DNA of 53,061 bases, from assembly GCA_024330925.1 (NCBI GenBank), contig JANDJK010000007.1, positions 1 through 53,061 on the forward strand. Direction: 5' to 3'. This document shows positions 18,090 through 27,260 of the stretch, piece after piece (the stretch's first letter is position 1; every line of letters begins with the position of its first letter). Made by a program: the position numbers and the translations under genes. The notes below the pieces were generated by a model. That model saw nothing but the letters and a program-made list of their open reading frames with translations. It was not told the origin of the DNA and ran no database searches. This stretch comes from Nitrospira sp. Lineage in GTDB: Bacteria > Nitrospirota > Nitrospiria > Nitrospirales > Nitrospiraceae.

Positions 18090-19454
18090 ATGCACTCACA
18101 AGCAATACGCAAAGGAAGAATGGGGGCGTTGGGCACGGCTGTATTGTGTATGCTGACGGTCGGGTGTGTCGCCCAGCAGGCTGATCTCAGACATACTGAG
18201 CAGAAACTTCAAGAGGAAGTTTCCCAAGTCAGGGCCAGACAAGGGCAGGAGATTGCGACATTGCGGGATCACGACCTACCTCAGGTGCGAGGCGAGGTGG
18301 AACGGGCCCTCCATCTTGCAAAGCAGGTGGAAGCTGTGCAGGAGGATCTCAAACATCGACTGGTGCAACTGGAACAGTACGTCAAAAAATTGGATGCTGA
18401 CCAGGCTGCGCGGTATGCATGGATTCAAAAGAGCTTTGACACACAGGACACCAAATTTATGGCGAAGGTGAGCGAACTGTCTCGGGCAGTGGAAACTACC
18501 GTGACGGCTATGAAAAAGGACGTCATTGAGGCGGTTCAACGGACCAACGAGACGTTGGCCAAACGGCTCAACGAACGGTTGGAAGAACAGGGAAGAGAAA
18601 CGGCCAGCCAGCAGCAACAGCTCAATCAGGTCAGCGAGAAGTTTGTCCAGTTCAATCAAGCCTTGACCGGCTTTCGCGAGGCTCTGACAGACTTGCATGA
18701 ACAGGTGCAACAAAATGAGCAAGCAACTAGCAAGTCCCTAGAGACGCTCTCTCAAAACGTTCAGGTGCTGACGAGTAGGGTTGTCGAGCAAGACCGCCGA
18801 CTTGAAGCACTGGTGCGGATCGTTGAGTCAGGCCGCTCCCCAACAGAGATGCTCCAACAAGCGGCCAAGTCGGCTCCTCCATCTACTGAGCCACTGATGC
18901 ACGGTTCCGAGGCGAGTCGAACAGAGGAGCAGCGGCCTGAAGGGAGAGAGGGGGGCAATGGAGGGCGGTTGCCATCTGTGGCCACCATGGCTGAGACAAC
19001 AGCTCCTTCCATTACGATTGTTCCCCCCAAAGAGTTACCTTCAGATCACGTTCCTGCCAAGGCAGAACCTCCTCGTGATCGGACCCAGTATGAGAAGGTG
19101 AAGGCTCTGTTCGATCAGGGCAACTTCAAGGCTGCACGAGAGGGCTTTGTGGCGTTTTTGTCGGAATATCCCAATTCCGATCTGGCGCCGAATGCGCGGT
19201 ATTGGTTGGGCGAAACCTACTACCGTGAAAATGATTATCAGAAGGCAATTGAGGCGTACAACCAGGTTGAGATCAACTATCCCAATAGCGAAAAGGTCCC
19301 CGACGCTATTTTCAAAAAGGGGTTAGCGTATTTAGAACTAAAGGATAGAGAGCGGGCTGAATTGGCGTTCAAACAGGTGATCAGCCTCTATCCCAAAAGC
19401 CCTCAAGCGGGAAAAGCATCGGGCAGGCTTAGCAAGCTTAAAAGCGGACGGTAA
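18090..19454 (+). CDS. CpoB/YbgF-like lipoprotein, long coiled coil plus TPR (first copy)
   Basis: 454 aa from the chosen ATG. The signal peptide contains basic RKGR, a hydrophobic core and a lipobox (LTVGC). Residues about 30-265 are charged and heptad-like, predicted coiled coil. A variable linker follows, then TPR repeats at about 330-450 (ALFDQGNFKAAREGFVAFL, ARYWLGETYYRENDYQKAIEAY, AIFKKGLAYLELKDRERAELAF). CpoB/YbgF coordinates peptidoglycan synthesis with Tol-driven constriction. The coiled coil is much longer than in the roughly 260-residue E. coli protein. Starts at 18048 and 18120 are also possible. Confidence 0.85.
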   Translation: MHSQAIRKGRMGALGTAVLCMLTVGCVAQQADLRHTEQKLQEEVSQVRARQGQEIATLRDHDLPQVRGEVERALHLAKQVEAVQEDLKHRLVQLEQYVKKLDADQAARYAWIQKSFDTQDTKFMAKVSELSRAVETTVTAMKKDVIEAVQRTNETLAKRLNERLEEQGRETASQQQQLNQVSEKFVQFNQALTGFREALTDLHEQVQQNEQATSKSLETLSQNVQVLTSRVVEQDRRLEALVRIVESGRSPTEMLQQAAKSAPPSTEPLMHGSEASRTEEQRPEGREGGNGGRLPSVATMAETTAPSITIVPPKELPSDHVPAKAEPPRDRTQYEKVKALFDQGNFKAAREGFVAFLSEYPNSDLAPNARYWLGETYYRENDYQKAIEAYNQVEINYPNSEKVPDAIFKKGLAYLELKDRERAELAFKQVISLYPKSPQAGKASGRLSKLKSGR

Positions 19455-19459
19455 CTCCA

Positions 19460-20206
19460 ATGATCTACCCATGGGCAGTTGTGGCGCTGGTGCTCACCTT
19501 GTTGCTAGAAGGCATGGTTGGGTGTGCCAAGCATGCGGATTTTGTCGAGGTGCGCCATCAACTTGCTGTTATGTCACGAGCGCACGAACATGATCGGCAG
19601 CGCTTGGATGCTATGGCCCGACGGGTGGAGGTGGTTGAGCGCTCCAAAGATTCTGAAGCGGATACGAGACAACGACTGGATGAGATGGTTGCTCGTCTTC
19701 AAAAAATCGAGGCCCGGCTAGCGAAAATGGAGGAAATCGTAGCCTATTTGCCAGCCCAGGGCGATTTGCCTCCGGTGTCCCGCTCAACCAAGCCGCTTTC
19801 TCCCTCTCATTCCCCATCCGAGCAGACCAGCATTACGCCCACAGTGGCGTTTAATCTTGCCTACAATGATTATCTTGGTGGTAAATATGAACTGGCGGCG
19901 GTGGGCTTTCAACGGTTTCTCAAGGATTTTCCCCAAACATCGCTCCAAGCGAGTGCCCAGTACTGGTTAGGGGAATCGTATTACAAGCTAAAGGATTACG
20001 GACGTGCCCTGCAGGCGTTCGAAACGTTGGTGGCCGAGTCTCCGAACAGTGAGAAGATGCCTGCTGCCTTATACAAACTGGGGATAGTGGCGGCCGAGAT
20101 GGGTGATCTGGTGAAATCGAGAAAGACCTTAAAACGAGTGGTGGAAGAGTTTCCTAGCTCGGACGAGTCTCGCCTAGCAAAAATGAAGCTGGCCGAAATC
20201 CGATGA
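19460..20206 (+). CDS. cpoB: CpoB/YbgF-like lipoprotein (second copy)
   Basis: 248 aa, close to the normal CpoB length. The lipoprotein signal ends MVGC (Cys at about residue 21). A short coiled coil at about 30-95 contains RRVEVVERSKDSEAD and LQKIEARLAKMEE. C-terminal TPR repeats at about 130-245 contain YNDYLGGKYELAAVGFQRFL, YWLGESYYKLKDYGRALQAF and YKLGIVAAEMGDLVKSRKTL. It starts 5 nt after the first copy and shares its domain order, so the pair looks like a tandem duplication with divergent stalk length. This copy is the better match to canonical CpoB. Confidence 0.87.
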   Translation: MIYPWAVVALVLTLLLEGMVGCAKHADFVEVRHQLAVMSRAHEHDRQRLDAMARRVEVVERSKDSEADTRQRLDEMVARLQKIEARLAKMEEIVAYLPAQGDLPPVSRSTKPLSPSHSPSEQTSITPTVAFNLAYNDYLGGKYELAAVGFQRFLKDFPQTSLQASAQYWLGESYYKLKDYGRALQAFETLVAESPNSEKMPAALYKLGIVAAEMGDLVKSRKTLKRVVEEFPSSDESRLAKMKLAEIR

Positions 20207-20267
20207 TGGCGCTGTGTCGCCCGTCCTACCTTTTTCCTCCTGTTTCACTTGTGAGAAGATAGGTTCG

Positions 20268-22106
20268 ATGGTCAGAGGGGGCAGGGACAAGATCCACATA
20301 TTGCCGGAGGATATCGTCGGCCTCATCGCTGCCGGCGAAGTGATTGAGCGCCCAGCTGCTGTGGTGAAGGAGCTGGTCGAAAACAGTCTGGACGCCGGCA
20401 GCCGCTTCGTGACCATCGAGGTGAAAGATGGTGGTCTCACAATGATCCGCGTGACGGATGATGGAGAAGGGATGACGGCTGGCGACGCCCAACTGGCCTT
20501 TGCCCGGCACGCCACCAGCAAACTCTGCTCCGTTCGAGACCTGGAAGCAATTCGGACCATGGGATTTCGGGGTGAAGCCTTGCCCAGCATTGCGGCCGTC
20601 TCCCATGTCCGAGTATCAACTGCCCTGCACTGTGCCGAAACCGGCATTTCCTTTCAGGTAAGACAGGGACAGGTTGGCCCCATTGCTGAGACGGCTCCAG
20701 TTGCCGGCACGACCATCGAGGTCACTGAACTGTTTGCCAATCAACCAGCCCGCAAGAAGTTTTTGAAATCGATTGCTACGGAATTCTTCCATATCAGCCG
20801 TGTGGTTCAGCAGGCAGCGTTGGCCTGGCCGTCCGTCCATTTTCGATTGATCCATAATGGCACGGAGGTTATGAATTATCCGGCTGTGTTGTCCGACCGG
20901 GATCGGGTGGGGCAGGTCTATCAGCCGTCCTTTCTTGCTCGTTGCCGGGAGGTGCAAGCGATGTTGCCGATGGCGCAGGTGACTGGTTATGTCATCGACC
21001 CGGTTTATGCACGGTCGTCTCGGGTACCTCAAGAACTGTTCGTCAATCGCCGGTCGGTTCGAAGCACGACGGTCTTTCATGCGGTAGCGGAAGGATACGG
21101 AGCTACTCTGCCTAAGGGCCGCCATCCACTTTTTGTCTTGTTCTTAGAAGTCGATCCATCCCAGGTTGACGTCAATGTTCACCCTGCCAAACGGGAAGTC
21201 CGCTTTGCAGATCAGGAACTGATCCATCACTTGATGCGAAGAGCGGTGTATCGCGCGATTAGGGGTGAGAAGAATCGTGAGGTTGTGGGGGAGACGGAAA
21301 GGGTGGCACAGAACGGGAAGTCGACAGCCGGGGAAGGTTCTGGGGCTCTAATCACCGCAGATCGGCTACCGAAAGAACAAGCTGATCCTCAAAAGGCACA
21401 ACGAACAAAAATTGAGGGGGCCTCGGGTGGTCAACCGATAGAACAGTTCGATACGCCGTATCGTTATGGCGATCAACTGTCCTATGTCAAAGAAACGGCG
21501 GAATCCTATACGCGGACCTCTCGACCGGAGGTCACTGTACTTGGTCAGATAAATCAAACGTTTCTAATCGTCCGGCTAGGGGAGGATCTGGCAGTGCTCG
21601 ATCAACATACTGCTCATGAGCGGGTGTTGTTTGAGCGGTTGTTTCGTGCATGGCTGAAACGGGACATCCAGTCCCAACCGTTGCTTATTCCGGAATCGAT
21701 CACGGTCTCGGCTGCTCACGCCACATTGCTTGGTCGGTATCTGGGGGAGCTGGAAAAACTGGGGCTCGACATAGAGCCATTTGGAGGATCGACGATATTG
21801 GTGAGAGCTGTGCCGCTGGGAGTGGGTAAGATCGATGTCGAGTCGTTGGTGCTTGATCTGCTGGACGATCTCAGCCACTGGAACCAGGCAGCCACCTTGG
21901 AAGCCAAAGTTCGCCCAATCTTGGCCTCATTGGCGTGTCATGCAGCAGTTCGGGCGGGCCGTTCGTTGGAACCACCAGAAATCAAGGCGTTGGTTGAGGA
22001 TTGGATCGCTGAAGGAGAACAGAGCACCTGTCCTCATGGGAGGCGAACGGTGTTTCGTCTTAGTACGGAGGACCTCGAAAAAATGTTCGGGCGGGCTGGA
22101 TGGTGA
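20268..22106 (+). CDS. mutL: DNA mismatch repair protein MutL
   Basis: 612 aa. The N-terminal GHKL ATPase has ELVENSLDAG, DDGEGM, HATSKL and TMGFRGEALPSIAAVS, then the transducer domain (PQELFVNRRSVR, VDVNVHPAKREVRF). After a charged linker (about 330-420) the C-terminal dimerisation domain holds DQHTAHERVLFE, which fits DQHA(X)2E(X)4E with Thr for Ala. ACHAAVR and CPHGRRT zinc/metal-site patterns also occur, so this is the endonuclease type of MutL used in organisms without MutH. The ATG at 20268 fits the family start (KIHILPEDIVGLIAAGEVI); a GTG at 20214 is upstream. Confidence 0.97.
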   Translation: MVRGGRDKIHILPEDIVGLIAAGEVIERPAAVVKELVENSLDAGSRFVTIEVKDGGLTMIRVTDDGEGMTAGDAQLAFARHATSKLCSVRDLEAIRTMGFRGEALPSIAAVSHVRVSTALHCAETGISFQVRQGQVGPIAETAPVAGTTIEVTELFANQPARKKFLKSIATEFFHISRVVQQAALAWPSVHFRLIHNGTEVMNYPAVLSDRDRVGQVYQPSFLARCREVQAMLPMAQVTGYVIDPVYARSSRVPQELFVNRRSVRSTTVFHAVAEGYGATLPKGRHPLFVLFLEVDPSQVDVNVHPAKREVRFADQELIHHLMRRAVYRAIRGEKNREVVGETERVAQNGKSTAGEGSGALITADRLPKEQADPQKAQRTKIEGASGGQPIEQFDTPYRYGDQLSYVKETAESYTRTSRPEVTVLGQINQTFLIVRLGEDLAVLDQHTAHERVLFERLFRAWLKRDIQSQPLLIPESITVSAAHATLLGRYLGELEKLGLDIEPFGGSTILVRAVPLGVGKIDVESLVLDLLDDLSHWNQAATLEAKVRPILASLACHAAVRAGRSLEPPEIKALVEDWIAEGEQSTCPHGRRTVFRLSTEDLEKMFGRAGW

Positions 22107-22233
22107 AAGGGCAAAAATGACAGGGGACACAGGAACGGGTGGGAAGACAAGAATTCCGAGGGCGAATGGCTCGATTGGTCGATACGGGAAGGGGATGCGA
22201 GGGCTGCTAACTGCACGATCGTGAGGGTGAGAG

Positions 22234-23259
22234 ATGGTGTATCTTCCTGCTCCCGTCTGGGAGCAACGTCCGTTGGTGGTCTTGTTGGGACCAACGGCGG
22301 TGGGCAAAAGCCAAGTTGCGGTGGAAGTTGCCCGGTATTTCTCAACCGAAGTGCTTGCGGCTGACTCGCGGCAAGTCTATCGGGGCATGAATATTGGCAC
22401 TGATAAGCCATCTCTCGCTGAGCGGCAGGGTGTGCCCCATCAGCTCATTGATCTGGTTGATCCAGACCAACCCTTCAATGCGGGGCAATATCGGCGAGCG
22501 GCCCTCGCGGAAATCGAACGACTCTATGACGCTCGCCGGTTACCGTTTGTGGTCGGGGGGACAGGACTCTACATTCGAGCGTTAGTGCGTGGACTCTGTC
22601 CGGCCCCGGAGGCTAGCCCTGTAGTGCGTCAAGAGTTTGCAGCGCTCAGGGAACGAGCAGGACGGGATCGCCTGTATGCAGAACTGGTCATAGTTGATCC
22701 TGCTACGGCGGCACGATTGCATCCACATGATGAAGCGAAGATTATCCGGGCGTTGGAGGTCTATCGATTGTCAGGTCGGCCGATCTCTGCTTGGCAGGAA
22801 GGCCATGGATTCCACGAACGGCCGTTTCGTTCTCTCTTGATCGGGTTACAGCGGGAGCGGGGAGACCTGTATCGCCGGATTGAAAGACGCATCGACTGGC
22901 AGTTGGCCCATGGCCTAGTAGAAGAGACTCGGGCGTTGCTTGCACAGGGCTATGGGCGGCACTTGGGCTCGATGAAGGCCCTGGGGTATCGACATGTGGC
23001 GGCCTATTTAGCTGGGGAGTCTAGTGAGTCCAATATGATTCGGCTGTTTAAACGTGATACGAGGCGGTTTGCGAAGCGGCAGATGACATGGTTTCGGAAA
23101 GAAGCTGATGTGCAATGGGTCTCGATCGGGGCCACTGAATCGCTCGACCAAACGGTTCGGCGGGTGATTGAGTGTATTGAACAATTTCTTGAGACACTCA
23201 GCGATGGTTCACGAGCCGCAGGATTGCCCTTGATCAAGCAAGGAGCAAGAAACACATGA
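22234..23259 (+). CDS. miaA: tRNA dimethylallyltransferase MiaA
   Basis: 341 aa. P-loop GPTAVGKS at the N-terminus, then DSRQVYRGMNIGTDKP, DLVDPDQPFNAGQYRR, VGGTGLYIRALVRGL and a C-terminal GSMKALGYRH, all classical MiaA features. It transfers a dimethylallyl group to A37 of tRNAs that read U-starting codons. Gene order mutL-miaA is common in bacteria. GAGGG lies before the ATG, and the stop overlaps the mtnP start by 4 nt. Confidence 0.97.
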   Translation: MVYLPAPVWEQRPLVVLLGPTAVGKSQVAVEVARYFSTEVLAADSRQVYRGMNIGTDKPSLAERQGVPHQLIDLVDPDQPFNAGQYRRAALAEIERLYDARRLPFVVGGTGLYIRALVRGLCPAPEASPVVRQEFAALRERAGRDRLYAELVIVDPATAARLHPHDEAKIIRALEVYRLSGRPISAWQEGHGFHERPFRSLLIGLQRERGDLYRRIERRIDWQLAHGLVEETRALLAQGYGRHLGSMKALGYRHVAAYLAGESSESNMIRLFKRDTRRFAKRQMTWFRKEADVQWVSIGATESLDQTVRRVIECIEQFLETLSDGSRAAGLPLIKQGARNT

Positions 23260-24137
23260 GCAAATCAACGAGGCGCGAAGCGCCGATGGTAGCAGTGATT
23301 GGCGGAAGTGGCCTCTACGCGATGGAAGAGCTTAAGAATGTAGCGAAACATCGAATTCGCACTCCCTTTGGTGCACCGTCGGGACCGGTGATGGTTGGTC
23401 TCCTTGACGGTGTGCCGGTTGCATTTCTTGCTCGGCATGGTAGTGGGCACCGGATGAGCCCGAGCGCGGTCAACTATCGGGCCAATATTTATGCCCTCAA
23501 GTCCCTGGGAGTTACTCGCGTGCTTGCGGTCAGTGCGGTAGGGAGCCTCAAAGAAGCCATCGCGCCTGGGCATGTGGTTGTGCCTGATCAATTTATTGAT
23601 CTGACGAAACGGCGGCCTTCCACCTTTTTCGAAGACGGTATCGTCGCACATGTGGCCTTTGGCGATCCGGTTTGTGCTGGCCTCGCGGACAAGCTGATCA
23701 CGTCCGCTCGTTTGTCAGGCGCAACGATCCATGCGGGTGGCACGTATGTTTGTATCGAAGGTCCCCACTTCTCTACCAAAAGCGAATCGAGGCTTTATCG
23801 GCAGTGGGGAGCGGATATTATCGGAATGACAAACATGCCGGAAGCGAAATTGGCCCGTGAGGCCGAACTCTGCTACGCTACGCTGGCGTTGGTGACGGAC
23901 TATGATTGTTGGCATGCAACGCAGGAAGCTGTGACCGTCGAGGCAATCCTAGCCACGCTGCATCGCACTGTGGAGTTGGCCAAACGAGTGTTACGAGCGG
24001 CGATTCCCAGTGTGGCGGCAATGGAAGCATGTGTCTGTCAGCACGCGCTGGACCATGCGATTGTGACAGATCGGAAGAAAATTCCTTCCGCCCTCAGGCG
24101 CAAACTTGCCCTGCTGACGCGGCGTGTCTGGTCGTAG
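23256..24137 (+). CDS. mtnP: S-methyl-5'-thioadenosine phosphorylase
   Basis: 293 aa PNP/MTAP-fold enzyme. Motifs include the phosphate loop GGSGLYAMEE, ARHGSGHRMSPSAVNYRANI, VSAVGSLKE, IEGPHFSTKSESRLYR, IIGMTNMPEAKLAREAELCY and the purine-contacting VTDYDCW. It splits methylthioadenosine into adenine and methylthioribose-1-phosphate, entering methionine and adenine salvage. The Asp-containing DYDCW supports adenine rather than guanine nucleosides. The start overlaps miaA. Confidence 0.95.
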   Translation: MSKSTRREAPMVAVIGGSGLYAMEELKNVAKHRIRTPFGAPSGPVMVGLLDGVPVAFLARHGSGHRMSPSAVNYRANIYALKSLGVTRVLAVSAVGSLKEAIAPGHVVVPDQFIDLTKRRPSTFFEDGIVAHVAFGDPVCAGLADKLITSARLSGATIHAGGTYVCIEGPHFSTKSESRLYRQWGADIIGMTNMPEAKLAREAELCYATLALVTDYDCWHATQEAVTVEAILATLHRTVELAKRVLRAAIPSVAAMEACVCQHALDHAIVTDRKKIPSALRRKLALLTRRVWS

Positions 24138-24163
24138 GGACCTTAATGAAGGAGCAGAACCTG

Positions 24164-25078
24164 ATGAACAAATTGCTGGTGGTGGGATCAGTTGCGTTGG
24201 ATACTGTCAAAACCCCATTTGGTGAGAGAACGGAGGTGCTGGGCGGGTCGGCGACGTACTTCTCGACAGCAGCCAGTTTTTTTACGTCCGTCGCGTTGAT
24301 TGCAGTGGTGGGAGAAGACTTCCCCGCACAACATGTGGCCTTTCTCAAAAGTCGCGGTATCGATGTGACGGGGCTAGAGCGTCGTCCGGGGGCGACCTTC
24401 CGCTGGAAAGGTGAATACACACACCATCTGAATGAGGCCCATACGTTGGAAACGCACCTCAACGTCTTTGAAACATTTCGTCCCATCATTCCGGAAATGC
24501 ATCGTTCTCCGGAAGTATTATTTCTGGGTAATATTGATCCGGAGCTGCAATTGGATGTGCTTCAGAAAGTCAATCGTCCCTCGTTGGTTGCGTGCGATAC
24601 GATGAATTTTTGGATTACTCGCAAGCGGGAGGCATTGTGGCGGGTACTCGAGCAAGTTGATATTCTCATCATCAACGACGGTGAGGCCCGTGCTTTGGGG
24701 GAACACTCCAATTTGGTCAAGGTGGCGAAGCTCGTACTTTCTCGTGGTCCGAAACACTTAATCGTGAAACGGGGAGAGTACGGTGTGTTGATGTTTAATG
24801 AAAAGCAGGTATTTGGAGCACCGGCATTTCCTCTTGAAGAGGTGCGTGACCCGACGGGAGCAGGTGATACGTTTGCCGGCGGTTTTTTGGGCTATTTGGC
24901 CGCTACAGGCAATCAATCACCGGAAGCCATGAAACAAGCGATCATCTTTGGCAGCGTCATGGCTTCCTTTACAGTAGAATCCTTTAGCCTTGACCGATTG
25001 CGTATCCTGGATTACAAAGAAGTGCAAGAACGGTTCCGTGAATTCAAACGATTGACCCACTTCGAGGATATAGTGTGA
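24164..25078 (+). CDS. PfkB-family carbohydrate/nucleoside kinase
   Basis: 304 aa. Ribokinase-like fold with GGSATYFSTAASFF near the N-terminus and the PfkB signature DPTGAGDTFAGGFLGYLA, including the catalytic Asp. Substrate is unknown; adenosine kinase-like or sugar kinase activity is possible, and the position after mtnP makes a nucleoside or methylthioribose-related substrate worth considering (inference). The open frame begins far upstream inside mtnP, but AAGGAG 9 nt before the ATG at 24164 fixes the start. The stop overlaps a GTG of the next gene. Confidence 0.88.
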   Translation: MNKLLVVGSVALDTVKTPFGERTEVLGGSATYFSTAASFFTSVALIAVVGEDFPAQHVAFLKSRGIDVTGLERRPGATFRWKGEYTHHLNEAHTLETHLNVFETFRPIIPEMHRSPEVLFLGNIDPELQLDVLQKVNRPSLVACDTMNFWITRKREALWRVLEQVDILIINDGEARALGEHSNLVKVAKLVLSRGPKHLIVKRGEYGVLMFNEKQVFGAPAFPLEEVRDPTGAGDTFAGGFLGYLAATGNQSPEAMKQAIIFGSVMASFTVESFSLDRLRILDYKEVQERFREFKRLTHFEDIV

Positions 25079-25107
25079 ACCCTGCCACGGGGATGGGGAG
25101 AGGGAAG

Positions 25108-25782
25108 ATGTCTGCAGTTGGGAGAGGTGGAAGGGCCTGTTATCTGTTGGCGGGGATGGGGCTGCTGTATAGCATGGTCGGTGGATGTGCTGCGACGGAG
25201 GAAGAGATCAGGAAGTCGCAGGGGTATTATCAAGAAGGATTAGCGACTCTTCCAAGTGATCGGCAGCGGGCGTTCGTGTCGTTCCAGAAAGCAGTGCAAC
25301 TCAACCCCAACAACAAAGAAGCCCGGTATGCGTTAGGTCATGTGTATGCCATGCAAGGAAAGTTGGCAAAGGCAGAGGAAGAATTTCGTGCAGCGATTAA
25401 GATTGACGAGGATTACTCCGAGGCCCATACCTATTTGGGGCAGATCTTTGCCAGTCAAAGCCGCTGGGATGAGGCGATTCAATCGTACCGGCGGGCGCTG
25501 GCCAATCCTCTGTACGTGACGCCGGATTTGGCGTGGTTTCACCTAGGCCGAGCCTTGGTGCAGAAGGGTGACTTGCAAGCGGCGATGGAGGCATTCGAAG
25601 ATGCGTTGACCACCAGTCCACCGAGTGTTCCACCCGCTCTGACCCATTTAGAGCTGGCACAGGTTTACATCAAATTAGGCGATGTGACGAAAGCTCGCGA
25701 GGCCCTCAAACAGGTGGCATTGCTCGACCCCAAAGGCGAATATGCGGCGGTCACTGCTGAACTGTTAGCCCGATTGAAGTAA
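25108..25782 (+). CDS. TPR lipoprotein (PilF/PilW-like)
   Basis: 224 aa. Lipoprotein signal with Cys at about residue 27 (MVGGC), then five or so TPR units at about 45-220 (YQEGLATLPSDRQRAFVSFQ, YALGHVYAMQGKLAKAEEEF, YLGQIFASQSRWDEAIQSY, LGRALVQKGDLQAAMEAFED). PilF-type proteins help assemble type IV pilus secretins. It is followed by a RodZ-like gene, an order also known around pilF-rodZ in proteobacteria, which supports the comparison but not a proven role. The ATG at 25108 has GAGAGGG upstream; a GTG at 25075 overlapping the kinase stop is an alternative. Confidence 0.82.
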   Translation: MSAVGRGGRACYLLAGMGLLYSMVGGCAATEEEIRKSQGYYQEGLATLPSDRQRAFVSFQKAVQLNPNNKEARYALGHVYAMQGKLAKAEEEFRAAIKIDEDYSEAHTYLGQIFASQSRWDEAIQSYRRALANPLYVTPDLAWFHLGRALVQKGDLQAAMEAFEDALTTSPPSVPPALTHLELAQVYIKLGDVTKAREALKQVALLDPKGEYAAVTAELLARLK

Positions 25783-25803
25783 TCCAGGAAACTCGAAGAG
25801 GCG

Positions 25804-26748
25804 ATGGAGTCTATCGGCGAATTTTTCAAGCAAGTGCGAGAGGCCAAAGGATTGACCATTGACGAGGTCTCCTCCAAGACTCGCATCCGGGCTGACTTTG
25901 TGCGGGCGTTAGAGGAGGGAAATTTCTCCAAACTTCCCGATCAAGTCTTCGCTAAAGGTTTTGTCCGTTCATACGCGCGCTCCCTGGGTTTGGATGAAGA
26001 AGATGCGATTCAGCGATTTATCAAGTCAGCCGGTGCATTCTACGAAAAACAGGATGAACGTGAGCGGCTCAGGCTTCGCCAGCTCGAAGAGGAGCGCAAA
26101 CGACAAACCAACAGGAAAGTGGTGGGTGTGTCTATTGCCGTGGCTGTCGTTGCAGTGGTCGTGCTTTTGAGTCGTGAACAATCGCCGATGATTCAGCATA
26201 CTGCCGTGGAAGAGATTGTAGGTGAGCAAACGAATGGTGAGCCAACGAAGGACGAATCTGTCGTCGTCCCCCTGCAAGGATCTAATGAATCGGAGTCAGC
26301 CATTGGGGGGGGGAAACAAACCGATAAAGGTATGACCTCGGCGCTTCCTTCCTCTTCATCCGCCGGGGAGCAAACGCGTGGTCGTGAAGCAACACCTCCT
26401 TCCCTGACAATGTCCCGATCAGATTTGCTCTCTGAGCAGACCCTCTCGCCTTGGGCTGATGGACCATTAGCTGGTATTTCCTTCGAAGGAGGACCAGGCT
26501 CGGGAGACGAGCCGTTGGTGTTGGATTTGGAAGCTACAGAATTGAGCTGGGTTGTCGTGCAGGTTGACAATGGGAGTCCACAAGAGTCCCTGTTGCGGCC
26601 CGGTGAAAAAGCACGGTGGAAAGGACATGATCAATTTGTGTTGACACTTGGCAATGCTGGAGGAGTCAAAGCGGAACTGAACGGGAAACCACAGAAGCCG
26701 TTTGGCCCCAGCGGAAAAGTGGTGCGCGATGTTGTCTTAAAACGATAG
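25804..26748 (+). CDS. RodZ-like protein: HTH_25, one TM helix, DUF4115
   Basis: 314 aa. N-terminal HTH domain of the Xre-like RodZ type (about residues 5-75; FFKQVREAKGLTIDEVSSKT, VFAKGFVRSYARSLGLD), a basic juxtamembrane helix, TM at about 102-121, an unstructured periplasmic stretch and a C-terminal beta domain (about 235-314; LVLDLEATELSWVVVQVD, LRPGEKARWKG). RodZ couples MreB filaments to the membrane in cell-shape control; no mre gene is visible here. GAGGCG precedes the ATG. Confidence 0.85.
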   Translation: MESIGEFFKQVREAKGLTIDEVSSKTRIRADFVRALEEGNFSKLPDQVFAKGFVRSYARSLGLDEEDAIQRFIKSAGAFYEKQDERERLRLRQLEEERKRQTNRKVVGVSIAVAVVAVVVLLSREQSPMIQHTAVEEIVGEQTNGEPTKDESVVVPLQGSNESESAIGGGKQTDKGMTSALPSSSSAGEQTRGREATPPSLTMSRSDLLSEQTLSPWADGPLAGISFEGGPGSGDEPLVLDLEATELSWVVVQVDNGSPQESLLRPGEKARWKGHDQFVLTLGNAGGVKAELNGKPQKPFGPSGKVVRDVVLKR

Positions 26749-27260
26749 TTCAATAAATCACTGATAAGCAGCCAGTTGGCTGGATTGTCTTTGTTCCTTC
26801 AATCTGTCTCCTTCTCCCTTTCGCTTCATCCCTGGGCGACCGTGGGCTTGCTCGGAAAGTGCGGATCAAGGCATAGCTTGCCTCGGTTCGGACCATGCTT
26901 TTGGGGGCTGAATGGTTAGCGAAAGGAAACCGGGCAATATGCTTAGAATAAAAAACATGGGTAGAGCTAAGCCAACATGGAAGAAAAATGAGCAGCAGCC
27001 AAGGCCAATACCCATGACAGGAGGTGAAGAGGAAAGGGGCGAGGGAAAGGGAAGATGGGAAGAAAAAATTTCTTGTCGTCCAGACAGGTGCGATCGAGGA
27101 AAGCCAGAGGGAGGAGGCACCTTTTCTTGACAGGCCTTTTATGCGATTGGTATAGTCCGTGCGCTACACGCGCTTTTGCATGTGCAGGTGTCTGAGCTGG
27201 TGCACCGCATCCTGCGGGATAAAGCCGGTTAATGTCACTACAACAGAAGGAGGATGTGTG
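26749..27260. other. Intergenic region upstream of the cytochrome c gene
   Basis: About 510 nt without a credible gene. The middle part is purine-rich on the plus strand and gives only overlapping spurious frames. The last 135 nt hold a good promoter (annotated separately) and a leader of about 100 nt. Confidence 0.5.
27127..27156 (+). promoter_or_regulatory. Sigma-70-type promoter of the cytochrome c gene
   Basis: Perfect TTGACA (27127-27132) and TATAGT (27151-27156) with an 18-nt spacer. Transcription would start near 27163, leaving a leader of about 100 nt before the ATG at 27261. Confidence 0.7.

Noticed and set aside
23906..24163. Long upstream extension of the PfkB kinase frame
   Set aside because: It lies inside mtnP in another frame, is Cys/Ser-rich and non-conserved; the good ribosome site and family start are at 24164.
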